Shown here: in pieces, positions 1 to 6,435 of the stretch
Layout: the number at the start of each line of letters is the position of its first letter
Position numbering within the stretch: position 1 is the stretch's first letter
NCBI GenBank assembly: GCA_964011675.1
Contig: CAXGPR010000081.1
Coordinates: 1 to 14,717, forward strand
Direction: 5' to 3'
DNA: 14,717 nucleotides
Origin: GCA-2693325 sp964011675
Lineage (GTDB): Bacteria; Latescibacterota; UBA2968; UBA8231
Made by a program: the position numbers and the translations under genes
Notes under the pieces: model-generated
The model's input: only the letters and a program-made list of their open reading frames with translations
What the model was told of the DNA's origin: nothing
Database searches by the model: none

Positions 1-1082
1 GCTTGCACAACGTATTCGACTCCCGAGCGCGATGCGCGATCGATGTTATCGCGGAAGGGGAAAAAGGCGTCAGAACTGAGTGCTACGTTCTGCAGTTGAT
101 CCAGCCAAGAGCGCTGCTCTTCGGCGCTTAGCCGCTCCGGAACTTGCGTAAAGTTAGCTTCCCAAGCAGTCAGTTCAGCGGGTGTTGCTTCTTCCTGTAA
201 ATAAATATCAATTGCGTTGATGCGCTCGGCGCGGCGCACGCGTTGCTGGAATTGCATATCACGCACGCGAGGATGCTGACGGAGAAACCAATTGTCGGCC
301 TTTGAACAGGCCAAGCGCACGCAGTGCACGCGCGATTGCTGACCAGCACCGCTACCGACAACTTGGCCATCAAGTGCTAAGGTGACGGAGTTAGACTGCG
401 TGTATTTGACGGCAATTGTTGCCACCGTCAGGTCGCGCTTGCTTTCTGCAGATAAATCCGAGCGTTTGCTAACAACGTTACTAAAGAATTTGCTGTCGGG
501 CACAAAATCATTCCGCGTCTGCTCCAGCGTAATGCCGTAGACTTCGCGAGACTCTAACGCTGCAGGTTTGTAATCTGGATCTATCTTGAAAATAGGATAG
601 GATCCGCCTTTTTTGTCTTTTAATAGGGCGAGTGCTTCCGGCTCATAGCCAGGAGCAATGACGCCATCGGAAACTTCTCGTTTAATAATGCGAGCGGTGG
701 GCTCGTCGACTACGTCGCTCAGAGCAACCCAGTCGCCAAAAGAGGCTAAGCGGTCGGCTCCGCGCGCTCGCGCGTAAGCCGTGGCCAGCGGAGAGAGTTC
801 GAGGTCGTCTACAAAATAAGAGGCCGCCAATGCTTCGGAGAGTGGAACGGCGACTGCGGCGCCGGCGGGTGAGACGTGCTTAAAGGAAGCAGCGGCCGAC
901 AGGCCCAGCGTCTGGTTGAGTTCTCGCACGAGGGGCCAAGCGTTGAGCGCGTCCATCAGGTTGATATAGCTAGGTGCTCCATTGAGAATTTCCAGCGGCA
1001 GCTGACCGCCTTCGCGCATGTAAAAGCGCGCGGTTCTTTGATTGGGATTGCAACCGTAGCGCATGGTTGATTCGGAGGTCAT
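1..1082 (-). CDS. purH: AICAR formyltransferase (stand-alone, ATIC C-domain type), partial
   Basis: Transfers a formyl group from 10-formyl-tetrahydrofolate to AICAR, the penultimate step of IMP synthesis, in the cytoplasm. The gene runs off the left edge: 360 full codons are visible. Translated from the minus strand it shows RYGCNPNQ (residues 8-15), LNGAPSYINLMDALNAW (33-49), the catalytic Lys-His in SFKHVSPAGAAV (K68, H69), ARARGADR (104-111), EVSDGVIAPGYE (136-147), VKYTQSNSV (225-233), GAGQQSR (245-251) and SSDAFFPFRDNIDRA (336-350). These follow the C-terminal domain of animal ATIC almost block by block. The protein begins right at the transformylase domain, so the IMP cyclohydrolase domain of ordinary bacterial PurH is absent. 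About 30 C-terminal residues should lie beyond the edge if the usual length of about 390 applies. The start at 1082 has an AGGAGA box (1087-1092) at good spacing; an in-frame ATG six codons later is an alternative. Divergent from dapA. Confidence 0.93.
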   Translation of the reverse strand, partial: MTSESTMRYGCNPNQRTARFYMREGGQLPLEILNGAPSYINLMDALNAWPLVRELNQTLGLSAAASFKHVSPAGAAVAVPLSEALAASYFVDDLELSPLATAYARARGADRLASFGDWVALSDVVDEPTARIIKREVSDGVIAPGYEPEALALLKDKKGGSYPIFKIDPDYKPAALESREVYGITLEQTRNDFVPDSKFFSNVVSKRSDLSAESKRDLTVATIAVKYTQSNSVTLALDGQVVGSGAGQQSRVHCVRLACSKADNWFLRQHPRVRDMQFQQRVRRAERINAIDIYLQEEATPAELTAWEANFTQVPERLSAEEQRSWLDQLQNVALSSDAFFPFRDNIDRASRSGVEYVVQ

Positions 1083-1134
1083 AATTTCTCCTGTTGTGGG
1101 CGAATTGGAAGCGTTACGTGACGCTGTGCCGTTG

Positions 1135-1163
1135 TTGACAAAGAAGTTGGGTCTAATTAATAT
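1135..1163 (+). promoter_or_regulatory. Sigma70-type promoter for dapA-dapB
   Basis: TTGACA (1135-1140), a 17-base spacer and TAATAT (1158-1163) fit the -35/-10 consensus with one mismatch. It points toward dapA and predicts transcription starting near 1170, giving a leader of about 110 bases. I do not see a lysine riboswitch or a strong hairpin in that leader. The remaining part of the 1083-1281 divergent spacer shows no further gene, and I could not pick a convincing promoter for the leftward purH gene. Confidence 0.65.
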
Positions 1164-1281
1164 GTCTTCCGCAAAGAGAACTTATGGTCGTAAATCATCG
1201 CTATTTTGGCAATAGGCTGCGCAAAATTGTGTGACCGTTGGACGGATGGAGATCGGCCACTGCTCGAGGGAGTGAGTTGAT

Positions 1282-2319
1282 ATGTTTAAAGGGTGTTACA
1301 CTGCACTTGTTACGCCGATGCGCAACGATGGAAGCGTCGACTACGACGGGCTAGAGCGGTTGATTGAATTCCAGATAGAGAGCAATATTCAGGGGGTCCT
1401 AGCTGTTGGCACAACGGGCGAAAGCCCTACGCTGCTGTGGGAAGAGCACAACGAGGTGATTGAACGCACCGTAAAGCTGGCGAAAGATCGCTGTTTGTCG
1501 ATTGCCGGAACGGGCAGCAATTCGACCAAAGAGACGTTGGCTGGTAGCGAACACGCTGCGCACGTAGGGGCTGATGCGGTTTTATTGGTCGATCCCTATT
1601 ACAATGGCCCTTCCTCGCTGGAAATTCGCCGCGAATACGTCGAGCCGGTCGCCAAAGAGTTCCCGCAGGTACAGGTCATACCCTATATCATTCCCGGTCG
1701 AACCGGCACGATGATGCACGTCGAAGATCTGGCTATGTTGGCCGCTCATTATCCGAACGTTTCTTCCGTTAAAGAAGCGACAGGCGACCTAGGTAATATG
1801 GCCAAAACGCGCCGTATATGTGGTGACAATTTTACTATTCTTTCCGGCGATGATGATAAGACCGTAGCGATGATGAAAAGCCCCGACATTCGCGCAGCCG
1901 GAGTTATCTCTGTGATGTCTAATATCTTGCCTGGTCCGATTCAGCGCCTAACGGAATTGCTTAACGACGGGAATACGGAAGAAGCCGATCAATTAGCCGC
2001 TGCCATGGCTCCTATATTCGGATGCGTCGGCGTAACTACAGAGGAAGAGACGCCCTACGGGAGCGTTGAGTGCAAGGCGCGGAACCCGCTTGCCGTAAAG
2101 TCGCTGATGAATGTATTGGGTATGCCGTCTGGTCCCACGCGCCGTCCGCTTGGGAAAATGACGCGCAAGGGGATAGATGTCGCGCTGAACGCAGCCCGTA
2201 AAGCCCATTCCAACGACCCCACGTTACTGGCTCCAATTGGCGCTTTTTTTGGCGTTGATATCGATGCGCGCTTGGCCGATAAACGCCTGCTCGACGCACT
2301 TGTATACGACGCCTATTAA
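1282..2319 (+). CDS. dapA: 4-hydroxy-tetrahydrodipicolinate synthase (DapA) with long C-terminus
   Basis: Class I aldolase that condenses pyruvate with aspartate semialdehyde, the first committed step toward diaminopimelate and lysine. Visible motifs are the pyruvate-binding GTTGE (residues 43-47), the YY pair in DPYYNGP (106-107), the catalytic Tyr and Arg in PYIIPGRTG (Y135, R140), the Schiff-base lysine in SVKEATGD (K164) and LSGDDDKT (187-194). At 345 residues it is about 50 longer than the typical 292. The excess is at the C-terminal end (from about residue 283), after the stretch where the fold normally finishes. The start is supported by GAGGGAG at 1266-1272. dapB follows after 15 bases, so this is very likely the true biosynthetic enzyme; the DHDPS/NAL family includes relatives acting on sialic acid or other keto acids, but the dapB neighbour argues against those. 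Confidence 0.92.
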   Translation: MFKGCYTALVTPMRNDGSVDYDGLERLIEFQIESNIQGVLAVGTTGESPTLLWEEHNEVIERTVKLAKDRCLSIAGTGSNSTKETLAGSEHAAHVGADAVLLVDPYYNGPSSLEIRREYVEPVAKEFPQVQVIPYIIPGRTGTMMHVEDLAMLAAHYPNVSSVKEATGDLGNMAKTRRICGDNFTILSGDDDKTVAMMKSPDIRAAGVISVMSNILPGPIQRLTELLNDGNTEEADQLAAAMAPIFGCVGVTTEEETPYGSVECKARNPLAVKSLMNVLGMPSGPTRRPLGKMTRKGIDVALNAARKAHSNDPTLLAPIGAFFGVDIDARLADKRLLDALVYDAY

Positions 2320-2334
2320 AACGAGGGCATAGCT

Positions 2335-3138
2335 ATGAGTAAAATTGCTGTATGCGGCGTTTCGGGCCGAATGGGACAACGTTTGGCGTACCTGACGCTC
2401 GAAGCTGAAGATTTGGAACTGGTCGGTGGAACTGAGTACTTAGGGCATGCGTCGATTAATACGGATATAGGTCAGGTTATAGGGGCACCCGAACTTGGTA
2501 TCGGTGTGGTCGATTCACTGCGCTCCTGCGCCGCTGCCGCCGACGTTGTGATCTCTTTTACTACGCCGGAGGCAACCCTGACGGACGCAGCTATTTGTGC
2601 GGAGATGGGCGTTCCGATGGTCGTGGGGACAACGGGCTTTACCGAGGACCAGCTGCGATTTTTTAAGGCATCGGTGTCGGATCTTCCCTGCGTATTTGCT
2701 TCGAATTTCAGTACAGCGATGAATGTGCTGTTCAAACTCGTGCAGGATGCGGCTAGCATTTTGGGCGATGACTACGATGTGGAAGTTCTCGAAATGCACC
2801 ACCATTTCAAGGTTGACGCACCGAGTGGATCGGCTATCACGCTAGGCGAGAAGGCCGCAGCGGGGTTGGGTCGCGACCTAAAAGACGTGGTTAAAAACGG
2901 CCGCGAAGGCCTTGTTGGGCAACGCGAGAAAACGGAAATTGGTATGCACGCCATCCGTGCGGGCGATATTGCGGGCGTACACAAGGTGTTTTATGGGGCA
3001 CCTGGCGAATACATTGAGCTAGGGCATACGGCAACTAATCGAGATGCATTTGCTCTTGGAGCGCTACGCGCTGCGCGCTTTATTGCCGACGCGGATGCGC
3101 GTATTTACTCTATGGGCGATGTGTTAGGTATTGAATAA
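2335..3138 (+). CDS. dapB: 4-hydroxy-tetrahydrodipicolinate reductase (DapB)
   Basis: Reduces the DapA product to tetrahydrodipicolinate using NAD(P)H, the second step of the diaminopimelate branch of lysine and peptidoglycan precursor synthesis. The N-terminal Rossmann motif is GVSGRMG (residues 8-14), followed by VVGTTGF (96-102) and SNFSTAMN (123-130). The signature EMHHHFKVDAPSGSA (153-167) holds the catalytic His155/His156 pair and Lys159. The conserved C-terminal part includes RAGDIAGVHKVFYG and ELGHTATNRDAFALGALRAA. Length (267) is normal for the family. A GAGGG box at 2323-2327 sits 7 bases before the ATG. It is the second gene of the dapA-dapB operon. Its end converges on the UVR-motif gene, with 52 bases between and no strong terminator that I can see. 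Confidence 0.97.
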   Translation: MSKIAVCGVSGRMGQRLAYLTLEAEDLELVGGTEYLGHASINTDIGQVIGAPELGIGVVDSLRSCAAAADVVISFTTPEATLTDAAICAEMGVPMVVGTTGFTEDQLRFFKASVSDLPCVFASNFSTAMNVLFKLVQDAASILGDDYDVEVLEMHHHFKVDAPSGSAITLGEKAAAGLGRDLKDVVKNGREGLVGQREKTEIGMHAIRAGDIAGVHKVFYGAPGEYIELGHTATNRDAFALGALRAARFIADADARIYSMGDVLGIE

Positions 3139-3190
3139 TAGTGTTTGCAGAGACGAATCAGGGACTGTGAGATTGTCCTCGATGCGCTGT

Positions 3191-3955
3191 TTAGCGTTCC
3201 GGCCTAAAGAGGTGACGCGTGCTAGGCCACAGCGTTTGTATCTTGTCGCGCAGGCGTGCGGCTTCTTCAAAGTTTTCGGCGGCAACGGCTTCGTCTAAGT
3301 CGCGTTCGAGCTGCTCGCGCTGGGTGAGCGGTCGTTCTTGCTCTAGCTCTTCGTGCCATTCTCGCAGAAAAGATAATTCGGGTATTTCTTCTTCGATCTC
3401 CGGTTCCCATTCTTCGACAAAGCTCTCGATATTTGCTATGCCTTCTTCAACGGCATTCAGCGCTGTTGGATAGTCTTCGGATTCGAGTGCAATCATTGCG
3501 CGTGCGCGCGTTTGCATCATAATGGCGTGGGGATAGTACTGCTCAAAGTACGAGCGTACCTCGTCGTTGGGCGAATATTCGTCGACTAGTTCGAAGATGT
3601 TGAGCGTGTGTTCCGTGTCTTCAACTACGCCCGCGTAGTCTTCCAAGTAAAATAAACTCAGGTAGCGATGGTAGAACTGCCACGCTTCTTGAAATAGATC
3701 CTCACACTGGTCTTCGTCAAAGGTGAACTCGTCTTCTTTGTTTGCTTCGACTTGCGCCAGATGGTAGTCGAGCAGAGAGGAATAACCAAAAGGAAGGGTG
3801 CCGTCGGGACGGCCTGCTGTTTCGAGCTGAAGGATTCCCATGTCGATGCGGATTTGTATTTTTTCTGACCCGTCCTCGGCCTGAATGCGTCGGGCGAGAA
3901 ATTCGTCTGGTTCGAAATCCCAGTTGTTCAGCAGATGGCCGATATCGTGATCCAT
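3191..3955 (-). CDS. UVR-motif protein with TPR-like middle
   Basis: A soluble acidic protein of 254 residues with no signal peptide or membrane segment. The C-terminal end carries a UvrB/UvrC (UVR) motif at about 214-242, with the typical ERDLDEAVAAENFEEAARLRDKI pattern (given here split: ERDLDEAVAAEN then FEEAARLRDKI). This is a small helical hairpin used for protein-protein contact in UvrB, UvrC, McsA and ClpC. The middle (about 97-180) has helical segments with repeated alanine/aromatic spacing, such as RARAMIALESEDYPTALNAV, that look TPR-like. The N-terminal part contains QIRIDMGILQLETAGRPDGT, a block I associate with a family of UVR-motif proteins of unknown role. It has no helicase or nuclease domain and so is not an excinuclease subunit. 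The start is chosen because of GAGAAGGGG just upstream (3958-3966), although the spacing is tight. Function is unassigned; an adaptor role is only an inference. Confidence 0.8.
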   Translation of the reverse strand: MDHDIGHLLNNWDFEPDEFLARRIQAEDGSEKIQIRIDMGILQLETAGRPDGTLPFGYSSLLDYHLAQVEANKEDEFTFDEDQCEDLFQEAWQFYHRYLSLFYLEDYAGVVEDTEHTLNIFELVDEYSPNDEVRSYFEQYYPHAIMMQTRARAMIALESEDYPTALNAVEEGIANIESFVEEWEPEIEEEIPELSFLREWHEELEQERPLTQREQLERDLDEAVAAENFEEAARLRDKIQTLWPSTRHLFRPER

Positions 3956-4335
3956 AGCCCCTTCTCGTATGCGCTATTTGCCTGCAGCTTACGTATTGTC
4001 GCATAGGAATATAGCGCAGAATAGAGGCAGCCGCTACCTGAGATGCGACCTCTTATTAATCACGCTTGCATACGCATCTGATCCTGGTAGCCGACGCGCC
4101 ACAAAGCACTTTAGGTAGCGTCCAAACGGGCTGTGATTCGTTCAGTACTGCCTTTTCTTTTTATCTCTGTATGCGTGCGGACGCTGTCAGGGAGCGGGTG
4201 CGATTGTTACACGTTGACGATGAGAGAGAAGTAGCTTATATAATGGTTTTGAAAGACGGAGATCGCATAGAATTTTTGAACAGAGCGAAATCACGCGCTC
4301 ACTATTTTTAGTATTAACAAAAGGAAGGAAAGAGT
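3956..4335. other. 380-base spacer without a convincing gene
   Basis: This divergent spacer separates the UVR-motif gene (leftward) from the oxidoreductase (rightward). An open frame of 81 codons at 4066-4311 would start with TTG, has no ribosome binding site and overlaps the likely promoter, so I do not call it. The left half holds two interlocked inverted repeats: GCGCTA (3971-3976) with TAGCGC (4012-4017), and GTCGCAT (3998-4004) with ATGCGAC (4043-4049). Near the right end, GAGCG (4283-4287) and CGCTC (4296-4300) form a short stem followed by ACTATTTTT, a weak terminator-like element in the leader of the next gene. Confidence 0.5.
4214..4244 (+). promoter_or_regulatory. Candidate promoter for oxidoreductase-amidase unit
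   Basis: A perfect TATAAT (4239-4244) lies downstream of TTGACG (4214-4219). The spacer to TATAAT is 19 bases, longer than ideal; the overlapping TTATAT (4237-4242) would give 17. Transcription from about 4251 would give a leader of about 85 bases before the ATG at 4336. Confidence 0.5.
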
Positions 4336-5385
4336 ATGACCGAACAAACTGGATTTGCAGTAGTGGGCCTCGGTATGGGCCGTCACCATTGCAAGGCTAT
4401 TGATGCGGCGCCGGGAGCGCGTTTGGTCGCCGTGTGCGATACCGATGTGGAGCGTTTGGAGCCCGCAGCTAGCGAGTACGGCTGCAAAGCGTATACTGAC
4501 TTTGCCGAACTGCTCGCCGATGATGAAATCCAGGTTGTCAACATTGCAACGCCCTCGGGTATGCACACTGAGATGGGTATACAGGCAGCCGCAGCGGGTA
4601 AGCATATGATTGTCGAGAAGCCGGCCGATATTCAGCCAGAGCGCGTAGATCAGCTGATTGCAGCGGGTAAGGAAAACGGCGTGCAGATTGCCGGTATTTT
4701 TCAGGCGCGTCTGGACCCGCTTAATATCCGCATTCGCAAGGCCATTCAAGAGGGTCGATTAGGTAACCTCATCGGCGTGCACGGTCATCTTCCTTGGTAT
4801 AGAAAGCAGAGTTATTACGAAGGCACGCATGGCGAGTGGAAGGGCACGTGGGATATGGATGGCGGTGGTTCGCTAATGAACCAGGGAGTCCACACCGTCG
4901 ATTTGCTGCAGTGGTTGGCTGGGCCGGTTGAAGCCGTTGCTGGTATGTATGGAATCTTTGGACATGAAATAGAAGCAGAAGACCAGAGCGTGGCCGTGCT
5001 GCGTTTTCGTAACGGCGCGCTGGGCACGCTTTATACGACGACCTGCTGCTATCCGGGCTACGATCAGCGCGTCACGATTTATGGAACAGAAGGTTCGGTA
5101 TCCAAGATTCACAGCGAGCTTGAGGGGTGGAAGCTCATGAGCGATTCAGAAGGAGCTGAAGAAAAAGAGATGCTGGGTCTCTACGGTGCAAATAAAGACG
5201 TCAGCGGATCGTCCGATCCGCTAGCTGTTGGGTTTAACGGCCATACGCAAATCGTCATAGACATGTACGAGGCATTGGCCGAAGGGCGCGATCCGCTGAT
5301 CACTCTCGACAGTGCGCGCCATGCCGTAGAGATTATTACGGGCATATACGAGTCGGCCCGAAGTGGCAGAGAAGTGAAGTTATAG
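4336..5385 (+). CDS. Gfo/Idh/MocA family oxidoreductase
   Basis: NAD(P)-dependent dehydrogenase or related redox enzyme of a family acting on sugars, inositols and their derivatives; the substrate cannot be told from the sequence. The N-terminal Rossmann fold shows VVGLGMGRHH (residues 9-18), an acidic residue in VAVCDTD (31-37) at the end of the second strand that would favour NAD, and ATPSGMH (71-77). The family signature EKP is at 94-96. The C-terminal domain has GGGSLMNQGVHTVD (176-189), where His186 and Asp189 match the usual catalytic positions. The length (349) is typical. An AGGAAGG box (4322-4328) supports the start. An acetamidase/formamidase-family gene follows after 9 bases, so the two probably form one transcript and may act on the same compound. 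Confidence 0.9.
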   Translation: MTEQTGFAVVGLGMGRHHCKAIDAAPGARLVAVCDTDVERLEPAASEYGCKAYTDFAELLADDEIQVVNIATPSGMHTEMGIQAAAAGKHMIVEKPADIQPERVDQLIAAGKENGVQIAGIFQARLDPLNIRIRKAIQEGRLGNLIGVHGHLPWYRKQSYYEGTHGEWKGTWDMDGGGSLMNQGVHTVDLLQWLAGPVEAVAGMYGIFGHEIEAEDQSVAVLRFRNGALGTLYTTTCCYPGYDQRVTIYGTEGSVSKIHSELEGWKLMSDSEGAEEKEMLGLYGANKDVSGSSDPLAVGFNGHTQIVIDMYEALAEGRDPLITLDSARHAVEIITGIYESARSGREVKL

Positions 5386-5394
5386 GGAGACACA

Positions 5395-6375
5395 ATGGCA
5401 CATCACACCTTTACGCCCGATCGTTACTATACGTCTATTGGATGGCACGAGCCCGTCCTGCATATTGCCCCGGGAGATTCCGTTAATACGATCACGGTAG
5501 ATGCGCGCGGTCGCGACGCTAGCGGAGAGCAGGTTTGCGAGCGCGGAAATCCTATGACGGGGCCGTTTTATATAGAGGGCGCCGAACCTGGTGATGCGCT
5601 GGTCGTGACGTTCGACAAGCTGTGGCCTAATCGCGACTGGGGTTGGACCGGACGCACCATTGCGCCGAATGTGCTCGACCCGGGGTTCGTGCCAGTCGTC
5701 GACGAGCCCGAGGATATGCACATCATCACTTCGCACTATTCAGATGGGAGGCAGAGCAGCGATCCCGTATGCCGCTGGGACGTCGATTTTGAAGCGGGCA
5801 CCGTGCGCTTGGCCAAGCCTCATACGCGCCTGGCCGGGTTGGCCCTGCTCATGCAGCCGATGGTCGGCTGTTTTGGGGTAGCACCGCCTAGAGGGCAGGC
5901 CATTTCTACGGCGACTTCGTCTACCTTTGGCGGTAATATGGATTACCGTGGCTTTGTGCAGGGGGTGACAGTCCACCTGCCCGTATCGGCTCCCGGAGCC
6001 CTTTTCTACTTGGGGGATGGACATGCCGTACAGGGGGATGGAGAGATCGTCGGCACTGGCGTTGAAATACCCTTTGACGTTACGTTCAGCGTAGATGTGA
6101 TAAAAGATGCAGGTGTAGAATGGCCGCGCGGTGAAAATGAGACCCATATTTTCACCGCGGGTAATGCTAGGCCGCTGGATCAGTGCGTGCAGCATGCTAC
6201 AACTGAAATGTTGCACTGGTTAGAGAGAGACTGGGGGCTCGATTCGCTGAATGCCCATCAGCTGCTAGGTCAGTGCGTTGAGTACGACGTGGGTAACGTA
6301 TATGACCCGGCATACACCATGGTGTGCAAAGTGCGCAAAGACCTCCTGCAGCAGCTCGGTTTGCAGCGGGGGTAG
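5395..6375 (+). CDS. Acetamidase/formamidase family hydrolase
   Basis: Member of the FmdA/AmdA family, which releases ammonia from short amides such as formamide and acetamide. Family blocks are visible: GNPMTGPFYIEGAEPGD (residues 51-67), VGCFGVAPP (157-165), GGNMDYRG (179-186) and LGDGHAVQGDGEIVGTGVE (206-224). At 326 residues it is of the shorter form, compared with about 400 for the classic formamidase. There is no signal peptide, so it is likely cytoplasmic. GGGAGA (5385-5390) overlaps the stop of the upstream oxidoreductase gene, which suggests coupled translation. The true substrate may be a larger amide, since the partner is a Gfo/Idh/MocA oxidoreductase and no amide transporter is nearby; that is inference. 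The gene converges on the minus-strand GlmU-like gene. Confidence 0.9.
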   Translation: MAHHTFTPDRYYTSIGWHEPVLHIAPGDSVNTITVDARGRDASGEQVCERGNPMTGPFYIEGAEPGDALVVTFDKLWPNRDWGWTGRTIAPNVLDPGFVPVVDEPEDMHIITSHYSDGRQSSDPVCRWDVDFEAGTVRLAKPHTRLAGLALLMQPMVGCFGVAPPRGQAISTATSSTFGGNMDYRGFVQGVTVHLPVSAPGALFYLGDGHAVQGDGEIVGTGVEIPFDVTFSVDVIKDAGVEWPRGENETHIFTAGNARPLDQCVQHATTEMLHWLERDWGLDSLNAHQLLGQCVEYDVGNVYDPAYTMVCKVRKDLLQQLGLQRG

Positions 6376-6389
6376 ATGTCGGTCCTACA

Positions 6390-6419
6390 AAATCAAAAAC
6401 CCTTGGTGCCCAAGTGGGT
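6390..6419 (-). terminator. Intrinsic terminator of the ppk1-GlmU-like operon
   Basis: Read on the minus strand, the stem CTTGG/CCAAG closes a 3-base loop (6402-6414) and is extended by C-G pairs after a one-base bulge. It is followed directly by TTTTTGATTTT (6389-6399). It lies 17 bases past the stop of the GlmU-like gene. On the plus strand the hairpin could also slow transcription from the amidase gene, but there it is not followed by a clean T-run. Confidence 0.65.
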
Positions 6420-6435
6420 AGCGGGGTTTGCTGCT

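Noticed and set aside
1170..1281. Lysine riboswitch in the dapA leader
   Set aside because: At about 110 bases the leader is too short for the lysine aptamer, and I see none of its conserved stems.
1993..2805. Several open frames of 60-96 codons antisense to dapA and dapB
   Set aside because: They lie opposite well-identified genes, have no ribosome binding sites or recognisable domains, and are explained by the codon bias of the genes they overlap.
3139..3190. GGAC/GTCC stem between convergent dapB and the UVR-motif gene as a terminator
   Set aside because: A four-pair stem with no T-run on either strand.
4283..4309. Stem GAGCG/CGCTC followed by ACTATTTTT, resembling an intrinsic terminator
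   Set aside because: Only five pairs with an 8-base loop and an interrupted T-run, located between a promoter and its gene; too weak to call as a terminator or attenuator.
4066..4311. 81-codon plus-strand open frame in the spacer before the oxidoreductase gene
   Set aside because: It starts with TTG, has no ribosome binding site, shows no recognisable domain, and contains the TATAAT promoter element of the next gene.
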